A stretch of 64,000 bases of DNA from Adiantum capillus-veneris. Lineage: Eukaryota > Streptophyta > Polypodiopsida > Polypodiales > Pteridaceae. Where the stretch lies: NCBI GenBank assembly GCA_014529385.2, contig CM043963.1:109036912-109100911 (forward strand). The letters run 5' to 3'. The position numbers were made by a program, and so were the translations under genes. How positions within the stretch are numbered: position 1 is the first letter of the stretch; each line of letters begins with the position of its first letter. The notes below the pieces were generated by a model. It saw only the letters and a program-made list of their open reading frames with translations. It was not told the origin of the DNA and did not search any database. Below are positions 10,149-18,805 of this stretch, piece after piece.

Positions 10149-12209
10149 ATGGTTAAACCTCTAGAAGAACCATCCACGGATGAGAAACCGAGAAGTGCTA
10201 GTTCAGGAGGATTGGTGTTGGTAGAGAAGGGTAATGAGACATTAGATGCCCTCTTGAAAGCCTATGATGGGAGGCTCAAAAACAACCAAACCCAAGAACA
10301 GAGGTGGATGACATATCCCTATGCGGAATTAGAAAAGCAAAGGTTGGAAATGTGCAGGAAAATGATTCAAACAGCCCAATCTTTACTAGAACCACCAGTT
10401 GCAAAACCTGAGGATGTGATCCGCGTCATGCCTACACAAGTAATCCCACCAAACCAGGAACTAAAAGAGCCAGATTCTAGTCATGAGCACAGAACAAACC
10501 TCAAAGACCCAGCAATAGAACCAGAGATAGTATTGAATACCACGGATAACTCTTCCGAGGGATTTCACCAAGCTATACCTGAGGATTGTAAAGAGATAGA
10601 TGGTTTTGACGAATTGTGGAAACAAGTCAGAGAGGCCAATGAATCCGATGACATAAGAAGACGAGTAGACAAGACTGGTGATGAACGAGGAGTGTTTCTA
10701 CCACCAATAGAGGAATTTGAGACTAGACCTCAACTGAATCTAGATGTGCAATCGTGTTGGGGCGACAAAGGATCTGTACAATCTATGGATAGTCAACCCC
10801 ATTCGCTAAGAACACTACCGTCCTACATGGGAGAGTACGAGATCAAGTCAGATGTGGTTGCAGTCCCATCAAAGAGACTGTCTCCCAACAAGGCCATCGA
10901 TTCAAAGGGGCTAGTAGATATTCTATCTACCCCAGTCACCTGTACAATAATGTTAGCCGAGTTGCTCAGAATAAGACCAAACATGTGGGCTAATGTGGGT
11001 AAATGTCTAGAGAAATTTGGTGTAAAAACCCCAATGACTCAAATCGAGGAAGGCATCAAAGAGCTTGAAATGCCTCAACTAAATACTAGGCCAGTGCCAT
11101 TAAACAAGGTAGGCGAGTATTACAAGGGAGAAGATGGAAACACCACCCTTCCTATGGAATTCAATGGTGTAAAAACCATGACAATCCTTGACAGTGGAGC
11201 TGGTGTGGCCATTGCAACCACAGAGGTTTGGAAAAAATGGGGAAAACCTGCCTTGATATCCACACGAATGACCCTGCAACTTGCAGACGGACACAAGGAA
11301 AAGCCCATAGGACTGCTAGAAAAAGTACTTGTTACTTCTTGTGGCATTGAATATGAACACACTTTTGCTGTTGTTGACTTTGGCAAGAAGAACAACTATG
11401 ACATCATTCTGGGAAGACCATTCATGCGACAATTGAAAATGGTCCAAGATTGGGGTTATGACCATATATACCTGAGACATATGGAAACCATAACAAAGAT
11501 AAACTTGAGGGACCATAGCTATAGGGACGTGACAAGAACACCGGTTGAGGAGTTTGATTCTGCCACAGTAGCAGGATCAGAACTTCCAGCTTGGTTAGGT
11601 AAGCCTAAAGAACTGTGGATGTGTGGAGCTTCACAATGTGGTAGCTTGAAACGTGAGGAATGTATCCTAGAGCGAGTTATAGAGGATAAGGACTATATCC
11701 CAGAACCATTTCCTGAAGAAGAGTTAGAGCCTTTTGGATGGGAACACATTTTGGCTACTCTAGACGTGTGCGCCGTGGAGGATGCTCCCACAACAAAGTT
11801 TTGTGATGAAAATGGCTATGATGTCGTTCCTTATTTTGCAGTGAGTGTAATCCACGAAAACGAAGTGAACCAGACATCAACAAGCTCTCGAAATAAGGAG
11901 CAAAGAAAGAAATGTGGAGAATCAAAAGATGAAGAAGACGACGAGTTCTATGACTCTGTAGAACACTTCGAGCTTCAAGAAGATCAACGACCCGGGAATC
12001 AATGTCATCGCTACACCAATAAAGTGCATCAAAAGTGGATTCCAAAGTCCTCGGTGAAGACACAGCCACCACAATCATCCTCATACATGGCTCCTAATAA
12101 GGATGCAAAGACTCAGCTAGGAGGAATACGACCAGAGCAACGAGCTAACAATGCTCTAATCAATGGGCTAGAAAAGTCCTCCAAGAAACTACCACCCACG
12201 AGCAAATAG
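10149..12209 (+). CDS. Element A protease-containing polyprotein (ORF2)
   Basis: 686 codons, in frame with Gag and separated from it by one UAG. The first 320 residues have no domain I recognise. A retropepsin fold follows at about residues 330-430: TILDSGAGVAIAT carries the catalytic Asp, and YDIILGRPFMRQL is the usual C-terminal ILG element. The rest is acidic (EDKDYIPEPFPEEE) and ends in a basic stretch with the first KWIPK motif. Family role: maturation of Gag. No RT motif follows. Confidence 0.8.
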   Translation: MVKPLEEPSTDEKPRSASSGGLVLVEKGNETLDALLKAYDGRLKNNQTQEQRWMTYPYAELEKQRLEMCRKMIQTAQSLLEPPVAKPEDVIRVMPTQVIPPNQELKEPDSSHEHRTNLKDPAIEPEIVLNTTDNSSEGFHQAIPEDCKEIDGFDELWKQVREANESDDIRRRVDKTGDERGVFLPPIEEFETRPQLNLDVQSCWGDKGSVQSMDSQPHSLRTLPSYMGEYEIKSDVVAVPSKRLSPNKAIDSKGLVDILSTPVTCTIMLAELLRIRPNMWANVGKCLEKFGVKTPMTQIEEGIKELEMPQLNTRPVPLNKVGEYYKGEDGNTTLPMEFNGVKTMTILDSGAGVAIATTEVWKKWGKPALISTRMTLQLADGHKEKPIGLLEKVLVTSCGIEYEHTFAVVDFGKKNNYDIILGRPFMRQLKMVQDWGYDHIYLRHMETITKINLRDHSYRDVTRTPVEEFDSATVAGSELPAWLGKPKELWMCGASQCGSLKREECILERVIEDKDYIPEPFPEEELEPFGWEHILATLDVCAVEDAPTTKFCDENGYDVVPYFAVSVIHENEVNQTSTSSRNKEQRKKCGESKDEEDDEFYDSVEHFELQEDQRPGNQCHRYTNKVHQKWIPKSSVKTQPPQSSSYMAPNKDAKTQLGGIRPEQRANNALINGLEKSSKKLPPTSK

Positions 12210-12356
12210 ACAGTAACTTTCCACTACCAGCCAAAAAATCAAGGGAAAGTATAAGAAGTCAACCTTGCTGAGGATAGTAGCAATAGTGATGAATCTTACG
12301 ACATCCCTTATCATCAACTCAGGCCATCACTATCACCAACCCCTTCAGCAACAACC

Positions 12357-12902
12357 ATGACAAGTCAAAAGAATAGGACAACAAGTCAAATCCACAAAGC
12401 TCGACAAATCTGGATACCAAAAAGCCAGATCGGCCAAAAACAGATATGGATCAAGAAGACAAAGATCTCTAATGACAAATCACAAGATCCAACACCAAAA
12501 GAAAAACAAGGAAAGCGTGCACGAACGGGTAAGAATATCACAAAGTCGCAAGCTTTCACAACTCAGGTTTGGGCTCCAAAGAAGTTGATTCAAGCACAAA
12601 AAAGTCGGGAATTCATTTGGATTCCAAAAAAACCACAATATCAACTTTCAAAGCCTGAATCCCGTCCCCAATCAAGCGTACAAGGGCTGAAGCAAAGACC
12701 ACTGTCGACTCACACAACAAAAAGGTGGATCCCAAAGAAGTCTCTTCAAACACAAATGAAGCACGTGCAAGTATGGGTTCCCAAACGAGCGTCAGCAACA
12801 AAACAGCCAATAATCACAAAGAAATGGGTCCCAAAGAAGAACAACAAAACTGCTGTCAGTGCATCGCCGCTTGAATTCTTACAATTCTTCCTACAATTAT
12901 AG
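12357..12902 (+). CDS. W[IV]PK repeat protein region of element A (ORF3)
   Basis: 181 codons from ATG 12,357, in the same frame as ORF1 and ORF2 and separated from ORF2 by a TAG (12,207) and a TAA (about 12,250). The protein is very basic and contains repeated short motifs: IWIPKS, IWIKKT, VWAPKK, IWIPKK, RWIPKK, VWVPKR and KWVPKK, spaced about 10-35 residues apart. I do not recognise it from a named family. The same motif occurs after the protease of element D (32,750-33,480). It may be the C-terminal part of an ancestral longer Pro protein. Nucleic-acid binding is a guess from charge only. Confidence 0.6.
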   Translation: MTSQKNRTTSQIHKARQIWIPKSQIGQKQIWIKKTKISNDKSQDPTPKEKQGKRARTGKNITKSQAFTTQVWAPKKLIQAQKSREFIWIPKKPQYQLSKPESRPQSSVQGLKQRPLSTHTTKRWIPKKSLQTQMKHVQVWVPKRASATKQPIITKKWVPKKNNKTAVSASPLEFLQFFLQL

Positions 12903-14321
12903 TACAGTTAGAAGAGAGCAAGTCGCTTCAATCAAGCAACGATAAAGGAGCTTCAAAGACCATTACATTGCTTAGAATAGGAAGCCTCGCCAACAAATGC
13001 CAATAAGCAAATTGCTTATACCCACATCTTGCACAACATAAATCTTTTCCATGCATTGACTGTGTATGCATAATAGGGCTACATTACAAGGCCTACATAG
13101 GCACAACTTTTAATTGCCCAATCACAACACATACCCTTTGCGATACTCTGTCGTAAAGGATGACTCCAAATAGGAAGGGGGGAAGCATTCTGAATGCGGA
13201 CCTAACATTATGACTATTAGAGGGCAATGTTTTGTGAGATGCAATGAATTTTTGCGTTTTATTGTGATAATTTTTTGACGAAATTTAGAGTATATCCCCT
13301 CATAGTAGTGTTACAGAGGAGTATGGGGACAAAATCCATATATGAGACCCTAGGGACATGTGTATAGTGTACATAGCATTTAGATTTCTATTTGAATGAT
13401 TTTTCTTTTGTTGAGTTGTTTTAAGATTTTCTTTGTTTATTATTAAGAAAAAATAAAAAATCCATAATCCACATGAAGAAAAGACTGACGAGAGGCCTGA
13501 GCACTACAAAGAGAAGAAGGTACAGGAAAATGATGAAACTTCAAGAAGTATGTCTCAGCAGCCACTACAACAGCCGAAGAACTTGTCACAAAGCAGTGTC
13601 AACATGCAGTCGACAAGTCATACAAGTAAGAGTCGAGTAGCTAAACCACAAAATGAGTGAGGTGTTAGTCCCAAAGCTTCAAGTAATATTCTCTGTATTC
13701 TAAGCGTCTTAGCTATTCTAGGTGTTGTACTTAAGTCTGGTGAAGTGAAGGAGAAAGTCCAAAAGACACTCACGTACTGAGCACAGTGAGATACGAGTGG
13801 AGAATCTTCAACATCGACAACCCTTCTTGGAAAGGTGGAAGCTATTGAGACATCTTTTGATGTCACATGTGCTACATTTATTCCTCAAACGCCCATCATC
13901 TCCTTCTTTCATATTGCATGATTTTGATGACAAATTTCTCATATGCATATAGAGTGTCCCATAATTGGCACTTGCATCAGGCACTCTTTCCGTGTTTCAC
14001 CCAAGCACTCACCTTTCATGAACATGTACTTCACGTTCAACTGCTCAACTCCAAGAAGAGCATATACCAAAGGCATTTTTTTCCCACCGGGTTTTTTCCC
14101 TTTGGTCATCCAGGTTTTAGACCCTAATCTAAAGACACCTATCACCATCCTCTTGTACATATTCCTTCTACATCAACAATAAGGAAATGCTACTCAAATC
14201 AATTGACAAATGAATTGGAGCACCAATTTCAGATCATAGCATATTTCTCCTCAATGGCGAGTCGAAGAATGGCCTACAATGACAAAGCTGCAGACAACAC
14301 TCACAACATGATTGCACAGGA
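12903..14321 (+). other. Element A 3' non-coding region
   Basis: No recognisable domain. A purine run near 13,168-13,186 (AGGAAGGGGGGAAGCA) looks like a second, older polypurine tract. A CCACCGGGTTTTTTCCC phrase at about 14,083-14,100 resembles pyrimidine-rich motifs of copia LTRs (compare 56,858). The segment may be a patchwork of captured sequence. Confidence 0.5.
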
Positions 14322-14585
14322 ACAAAGAAGTCCCCGATGAAGAAGAGCAGACATAAAATTAATCAGAGGATCTCAAAAGATAAATGGTTACAATGATAGA
14401 TGTCCGCTCTAATGGATCATAGTTCTTGTTGTGGTTCGACAAAGTTACAAGCAGTGCAACAGATGAAGCCAAAACAACAGCAAAATGTTGACCGCTGGGT
14501 CAACAACACAACATAACTCAAGAACCAAGAAGTCCTCAATGACAAAGAGCAGACATAAGAGTAATCACAAGACAAAATCCTTACA
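14322..14585 (+). repeat. 37-bp LTR-start fragment inside element A with flanking duplication
   Basis: 14,486-14,522 repeats the first 37 bases of the LTR (TGTTGACCGCTGGGTCAACA...). It is followed by sequence (AAGAAGTCC...AAAGAGCAGACATAA) resembling 14,322-14,360. LTR start and internal sequence are thus joined at an unusual place, just ahead of the captured helicase piece. Confidence 0.8.
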
Positions 14586-14614
14586 AATTTTTCATTGGCT
14601 CACAAGATCAAAAA

Positions 14615-14941
14615 GCCAATCACTCAATTCTACAGATTGTAGAAGTTGTTTCTGAGAATCACAAATACTTCGAATTGACAGATTTGCTGGAGCAAATGAT
14701 GGATGGAGCTTTCTCTATCCATGATGATAAAAGTCAAGTTAAACGACATTGGGTTCTTTTTGAATTTAGATATGGCAGTAGACCTATAATGACAGAAACA
14801 GATGCTGCAGCTCGGAGCGTGGATGTGAAAGACATAAAGTTCGTCATCAATTATGATTTTCCTAAATCATGTGAAGACTATGTACATCGAATTGGACGAA
14901 CAAGAAAGGCTACTGCAAAGGCTATAGTCTATACTTTCTTT
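14615..14941 (+). pseudogene. Captured DEAD-box RNA helicase fragment (DDX5/DBP2-like C-terminal domain)
   Basis: The translation carries the start of the Helicase_C domain (QIVEVVSE, LLEQMMDG), then after a deletion of about 25-30 residues SIHDDKSQ, the motif V region (usually ATDVAARGLDVKD, here TDAAARSVDVKD), VINYDFP and motif VI EDYVHRIGRT (followed by RK instead of GR). Motif V and VI changes plus missing motif IV and the whole N-terminal domain exclude activity. The frame is open and runs on to 15,055 in the LTR. No intron is seen, suggesting capture from mRNA. It lies between the duplicated LTR-start piece and the polypurine tract. Confidence 0.85.
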
Positions 14942-15007
14942 CCAACAACAAAACGACAGCAAAGACCACATCGCCATCGACAATCAGGTCATGTCGGGGA
15001 CGACATG

Positions 15008-15024
15008 AACGCGGAAGGGGGGAA
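15008..15024 (+). other. Element A polypurine tract
   Basis: AACGCGGAAGGGGGGAA abuts the 3' LTR start at 15,025. This is the expected primer for plus-strand DNA synthesis. Confidence 0.7.
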
Positions 15025-15980
15025 TGTTGACCGCTGGGTCAACAACACAACATAACTCAAGTTTCGTACCAAAGTCGTATCTTTTGCGAGTTATGAAATG
15101 CTGCGGATTATGGCTATAAATGTCATTTGTAATGAGTAGTTATTCTAGTTTCAGAAGCCGGGGTGCAATGGCACTTCCAGATTGTAAATACAAAGCCATT
15201 TGACCCTTTCAGCCCCATTTTTGGTTAAACCTAAGGTAGCCTTAGTATATAAGGTACCTAGGTCATTTTGTAAAGAAGACTTTGATCATAATCAAACTTG
15301 AGCGCTGCCGTCTACTATGTGTGAGAGAGAAAGAGAGTGAGTGTGAGCTTCATCCTCTCGCTACGCCCCGCTCGCTCAACACATTGGAGATCCGACTGCG
15401 CCATTGTTGTAGGCTCGAGGAGAGCTACGCGACAACGCCAAGCATTCCACGCAAGACGAAGCGCACACGCCGACGCATCTACGAGCTATTTGTGGCCGTA
15501 AGTGTATCAAACGATGTCTGTTTTCTGCGTGCTAGTAGTCTATAGAATCGTGGCGACATAAGCTACGCATAGGTACTCATAAATTTCAGTTTCGAGCACT
15601 TTCAAAATTCTGCTATGTCATCCTACGCGTTTTCCGCAAACAGGTTTAGAGTGAAGGTTTTGAGTGTAGAAGCTTAGGGACAGGTGTATCCTAGTGAGGG
15701 GATGGTGTTCCTTAAGTTTCGTATGAATCTGGCATGATTAGGTGAGTTACCTTCCGTATGTGTGTATGTGGCTAGGTGGTGTAGTTGAGAGCAGTGAGGA
15801 TCTGGATTGTGGTTTAGTTGGCCTTCCAGAGTGTTGTATGTGTAGGATGGTCTCAGCTTGACAAGCTATAGAGATTTCCTCCGTGTGCCTATCGTGTCAT
15901 CTGTGTCCTCGATTGACATTATGGCAATCTAGGTAGTGTTTGCATGCACTTCATGGGTGTGTGAGACTTCCCGTCCAACA
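15025..15980 (+). repeat. Element A 3' LTR
   Basis: 956-bp partner of 4,608-5,563. By hand comparison about 24 substitutions separate them, mostly transitions and often at CpG/TpG or CpG/CpA. The 3' copy keeps more CpG. It also carries the CATCCTACGCGT core (15,619-15,630). The flanking CCTTT at 15,981-15,985 is the target duplication. Confidence 0.93.
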
Positions 15981-15985
15981 CCTTT

Positions 15986-16563
15986 CCCCAAGCATAGCAT
16001 AGTGGAGATCCTTTGTGATGAGCGTCCTCTTCTTACACTTCTAGTATGGAAGCTCTAGGAGGCTCATTGCATGTGTTCTTTTGGGGGCAAGCACTATACG
16101 CATGCCCTTGCTCCCCGCATTTGAAACAACGGTTATCCTTGCAAAAACGCTCAAGATCTTCTGGAGCGAGTTTGTTTTTGCCCCTGTAAACTCCCTTCTC
16201 CTTAGCTTTGTTGTTATTAGACTTTCCCTTAGGAGACTTTTGGACATTGTCCTTCCCCTTAGTCTCGTTGCGGTCCTTGTTTTCCGTGGGCTTAAGGTTT
16301 CTCTTAGCCCCTTGTTGGAAATTGATTCGTGAAGCCACCATGGTATGGTGTATGACCGCAGATATGGTGCGTGGCCTTTGGGAGTTGACATACTCCACCA
16401 TATCCTTAGTTAAACCCACACAAAGTTGTTGTTTTTGCTCTCCAAAATCCATCTTTTTGAAGATAGTGGCTTTGAGATGTAAATCCCAAAACTTGTCTAC
16501 ATATTTGTGAATAGATTGGTAGGGAGAGAGCTTCAAGCATAGGAGAGAGGTGATCCTTTGCAA
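15986..16563 (-). pseudogene. Element B gag with zinc knuckle, and start of protease
   Basis: The protein shows KFWDLHLKAT, a Gag core segment also present in element C (51,812-52,246), then a basic linker and a canonical CCHC knuckle (CFKCGEQGHAYSAC). The N-terminal half is missing because gag is fused at about 16,565 to LTR sequence. The last 45 bases before the A insertion lead into the protease. Confidence 0.82.
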
Positions 16564-16569
16564 TGAGCA

Positions 16570-17614
16570 TGCATTGGAGCTTGGCTCTTGGTTGGATTTG
16601 CATCACAAAGCCAAGAGTTGTTGGTGTAGGCCTCCCTTCTCACAAGCTTGGAGTAGATGATGAGCTTTCCATTAAAGCTTGAGAAAGAGATAGTTTTCTT
16701 TACGTCACACATGAACTTGTGTGAGTGTGTGTGTGTCATAATGCCTTGCAAAAATCAGCCCCCTCTCACTCTTGGTCGACCCCTCTTGGTATTCCACCTC
16801 CTGGCTCCTCATTGGCTCTTTCCAATGGCTCTTTCCTATTGGCTAAGCTTGGCTCTTGCCAAGCTTAGCCAATAGGAAATAAGAGGTCAAATGAAGAGCC
16901 TTGTGACAAGTGTCCCTCTTTCCCCTTTAGTGAGAGCTTAGCTGATTCAAATATTAGATTTAAATTCCGATTGGACCTTTTACCCTTCTGGCCAATAGAA
17001 ATTAAGCAAGCCATTGGGCTGCTGAATTCCCATTGGACCCATTGGCAGGTTGTCCAATAATCTTCTAGGAGACTTTATTTTCATTGGTTATTTTATCAAG
17101 TATTTTTAAATGAATTAAACTAAATTTACTCTAGCCTAATTTTCATTGGTCCACCTCTATGGCCATCCAGTAGGAATTGAATGCACTTTGGGGGCAACTG
17201 GGCTAGGAACTTGACATGTGTCCACTATGCCTTGTGTAAAGGGAAGCCTTGAGTGTGTGTGTTCTCTCACCTCTTCTCTCTCTTCCCCTACCTTTAGGGC
17301 TCGCCCCCTCCCATCTAGGGATATGTGAAGACTTTATGGTCTTCACAAAAGCATCCAATTCTGTTAAGCTTGACCATTTGGAATTTACCTTTAAATTTTG
17401 GAACCTTGGCATTTTGGAAGTCTTAATGGGCTAAACGCCACCATTCATGCACATTGCTCTTATGCAGATGGTCCCCCCTTTGGATCCCTACTGTGACCAA
17501 TCTGCTAGCCTTATCAATATTCTAACTTTTTCTCCCCTGGTACTTCCCCATATTAAATGATCATTTGAATATGAGAAAATCATTTAGGAAAATTACATAT
17601 TAGTTATTATGACA
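16570..17614 (-). repeat. Element B 5' LTR, internally deleted towards gag
   Basis: Matches the left LTR (200-926) over 16,930-17,614 and matches element C LTR sequence around 49,830-49,930 at its inner end (TTGGTTGGATTTGCAT). In element orientation it begins TGTCATAATAACTA at 17,614. The LTR end and primer site are absent. Confidence 0.8.
16832..16879. repeat. Perfect 22-bp inverted repeat with 4-base loop
   Basis: Arms 16,832-16,853 and 16,858-16,879 are exact reverse complements around TCTT, with core TTGGCTAAGCTTGGC. It lies in the B-element LTR. A hairpin could form in RNA or single-stranded DNA. Confidence 0.9.
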
Positions 17615-18119
17615 TGTGGTCACACAAGGAGTAATTGAAGGCTCAGTACAACTTTTGTACTATGCATACACCTTTTGTAACTATGCTAATTTTGGCATAG
17701 TTACAATTGTAACCGGCTGGACACTTAATGCAATGGTTTCTAGCCTTTTCTTTAGCAAAAGCTTGAAATGGCCATCCTGTAAAAATGTGGCCCCGACATG
17801 TGGAGTATCAAGGCGGCAAACTCAAAAGTGACAAGGAGCCAGCGTTCATCAATTGCCAGGAGCTGATTTAGTGCAATAGAACTTCACTTCCTGCAACCAT
17901 GAAACAAAGCCTCTAATTGAGTTTGTAATCATATTTTCCCTTAGTAGGCTTCAGCTACCTATCACAGATAATTGGGCCTCGCATGACCATGTCCTTACAT
18001 AGAGCCAAATTTAGATAAGCTGACGTGGCTACAAATAAAGAAAAGGTAGAGGGGGAGGGCCATTATAGTCAACCAGGAAGTCGTCGGGGGTTGGTGAGTG
18101 AACATGCATGGCCATCTCA

Positions 18120-18123
<4 letters not shown>
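17615..18123. other. Non-coding stretch right of element B
   Basis: No gene or repeat recognised. A short TACAATTGTAAC / TTTTGTAACTATGC region shows only weak inverted symmetry. Confidence 0.4.

Positions 18124-18209
<86 letters not shown>
18124..18209. repeat. (GA)n microsatellite
   Basis: About 43 uninterrupted dinucleotide units. Translation gives Arg-Glu or Ser-Leu runs, which are not genes. Confidence 0.97.
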
Positions 18210-18211
<2 letters not shown>

Positions 18212-18767
18212 AAGTGCCACATCCGGAAACCTCCAAGGTATTTTGCTTTTTGTAATCATCAATCCCTTTTGGAACCAAAGGGAAACCACCATAGACCTCT
18301 TCCTACAATTCCTCTTTCTATTGTGCCATTTGACACCATTGACAATAGCTGCCCCACGACAAACATTGAAATTGTTTCTCCTAGATGCATTACCTAACAC
18401 ATTATTGCAAGCTCTTAGGACGATTGCGTGTCAAAGCAGCTTGGTGGCCAAATGACACACCAAGGAGGAGGTCAACTGAGGTTTGATGAAGGCAATGTTA
18501 GCGGCACTTTCAGTGGTAGCTTCTTGCGAAGATAAATTTGCTTGGCTACATATTGGGCTCTCATCAGAGTTAAGATCGTTTGTCCACAAAGCTATATGAC
18601 TCTAAAGCTACACATTAGTTGGGGGTTTATAATTGAAATATTGTCTACTATAATAAAGAATCGATTATACAATTTGTGTTACATAGAAAAAATACAAAGA
18701 AAGTACTAAATTTTTTTCATTTTGGAAACCATTTTTTTACCTTGATTATCTAAGAACGATTTGCAAG
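18210..18767. other. Non-coding stretch
   Basis: Nothing recognisable was found on either strand between the microsatellite and the ABC1-kinase pseudogene. Confidence 0.4.
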
Positions 18768-18805
18768 ATGGAGAAAGGAGAAGCATGCCACTTGGCATTG
18801 GTTGA

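Larger units (their letters stand above)
4608..15980 (+). mobile_element. Element A: 11.4-kb LTR retrotransposon encoding Gag-Pro and a W[IV]PK region, no RT or INT seen
   Basis: Two 956-bp LTRs (4,608-5,563 and 15,025-15,980) both run TGTTGACC...CCAACA and are flanked by CCTTT at 4,603-4,607 and 15,981-15,985. A primer-binding site follows the 5' LTR and a polypurine tract precedes the 3' LTR. Inside are a 2.4-kb leader with palindromic repeats, Gag (8,046-10,148), Pro (10,149-12,209), a W[IV]PK region (12,357-12,902), non-coding DNA and a captured helicase piece. I find no RT, RNase H or integrase motif in any frame. It therefore looks non-autonomous but young, since the LTRs differ at roughly 24 positions. 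Confidence 0.9.
200..17614 (-). mobile_element. Element B: minus-strand chromovirus-type Ty3/gypsy retrotransposon, split by element A
   Basis: LTR-like direct repeats at 200-926 and about 16,570-17,614 flank gag (16,033-16,563) and a decayed pol (1,329-4,602). Pol order PR-RT-RNaseH-INT-chromodomain is that of chromoviruses (Ty3/gypsy, Metaviridae). Element A interrupts it at 4,608-15,980. Removing A and one copy of the CCTTT duplication rejoins the protease coding sequence. Compared with element C, the stretch from mid-LTR to mid-gag is deleted, so the primer site and Gag N-terminus are gone. Stops and frameshifts are frequent and the element cannot be autonomous. Confidence 0.88.

Noticed and set aside
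8237-12084. Several minus-strand frames of 60-110 codons
   Set aside because: Antisense shadows of the element A Gag and Pro frames.
18025-18455. Open frames rich in RE or SL repeats
   Set aside because: They only translate the (GA)n microsatellite.
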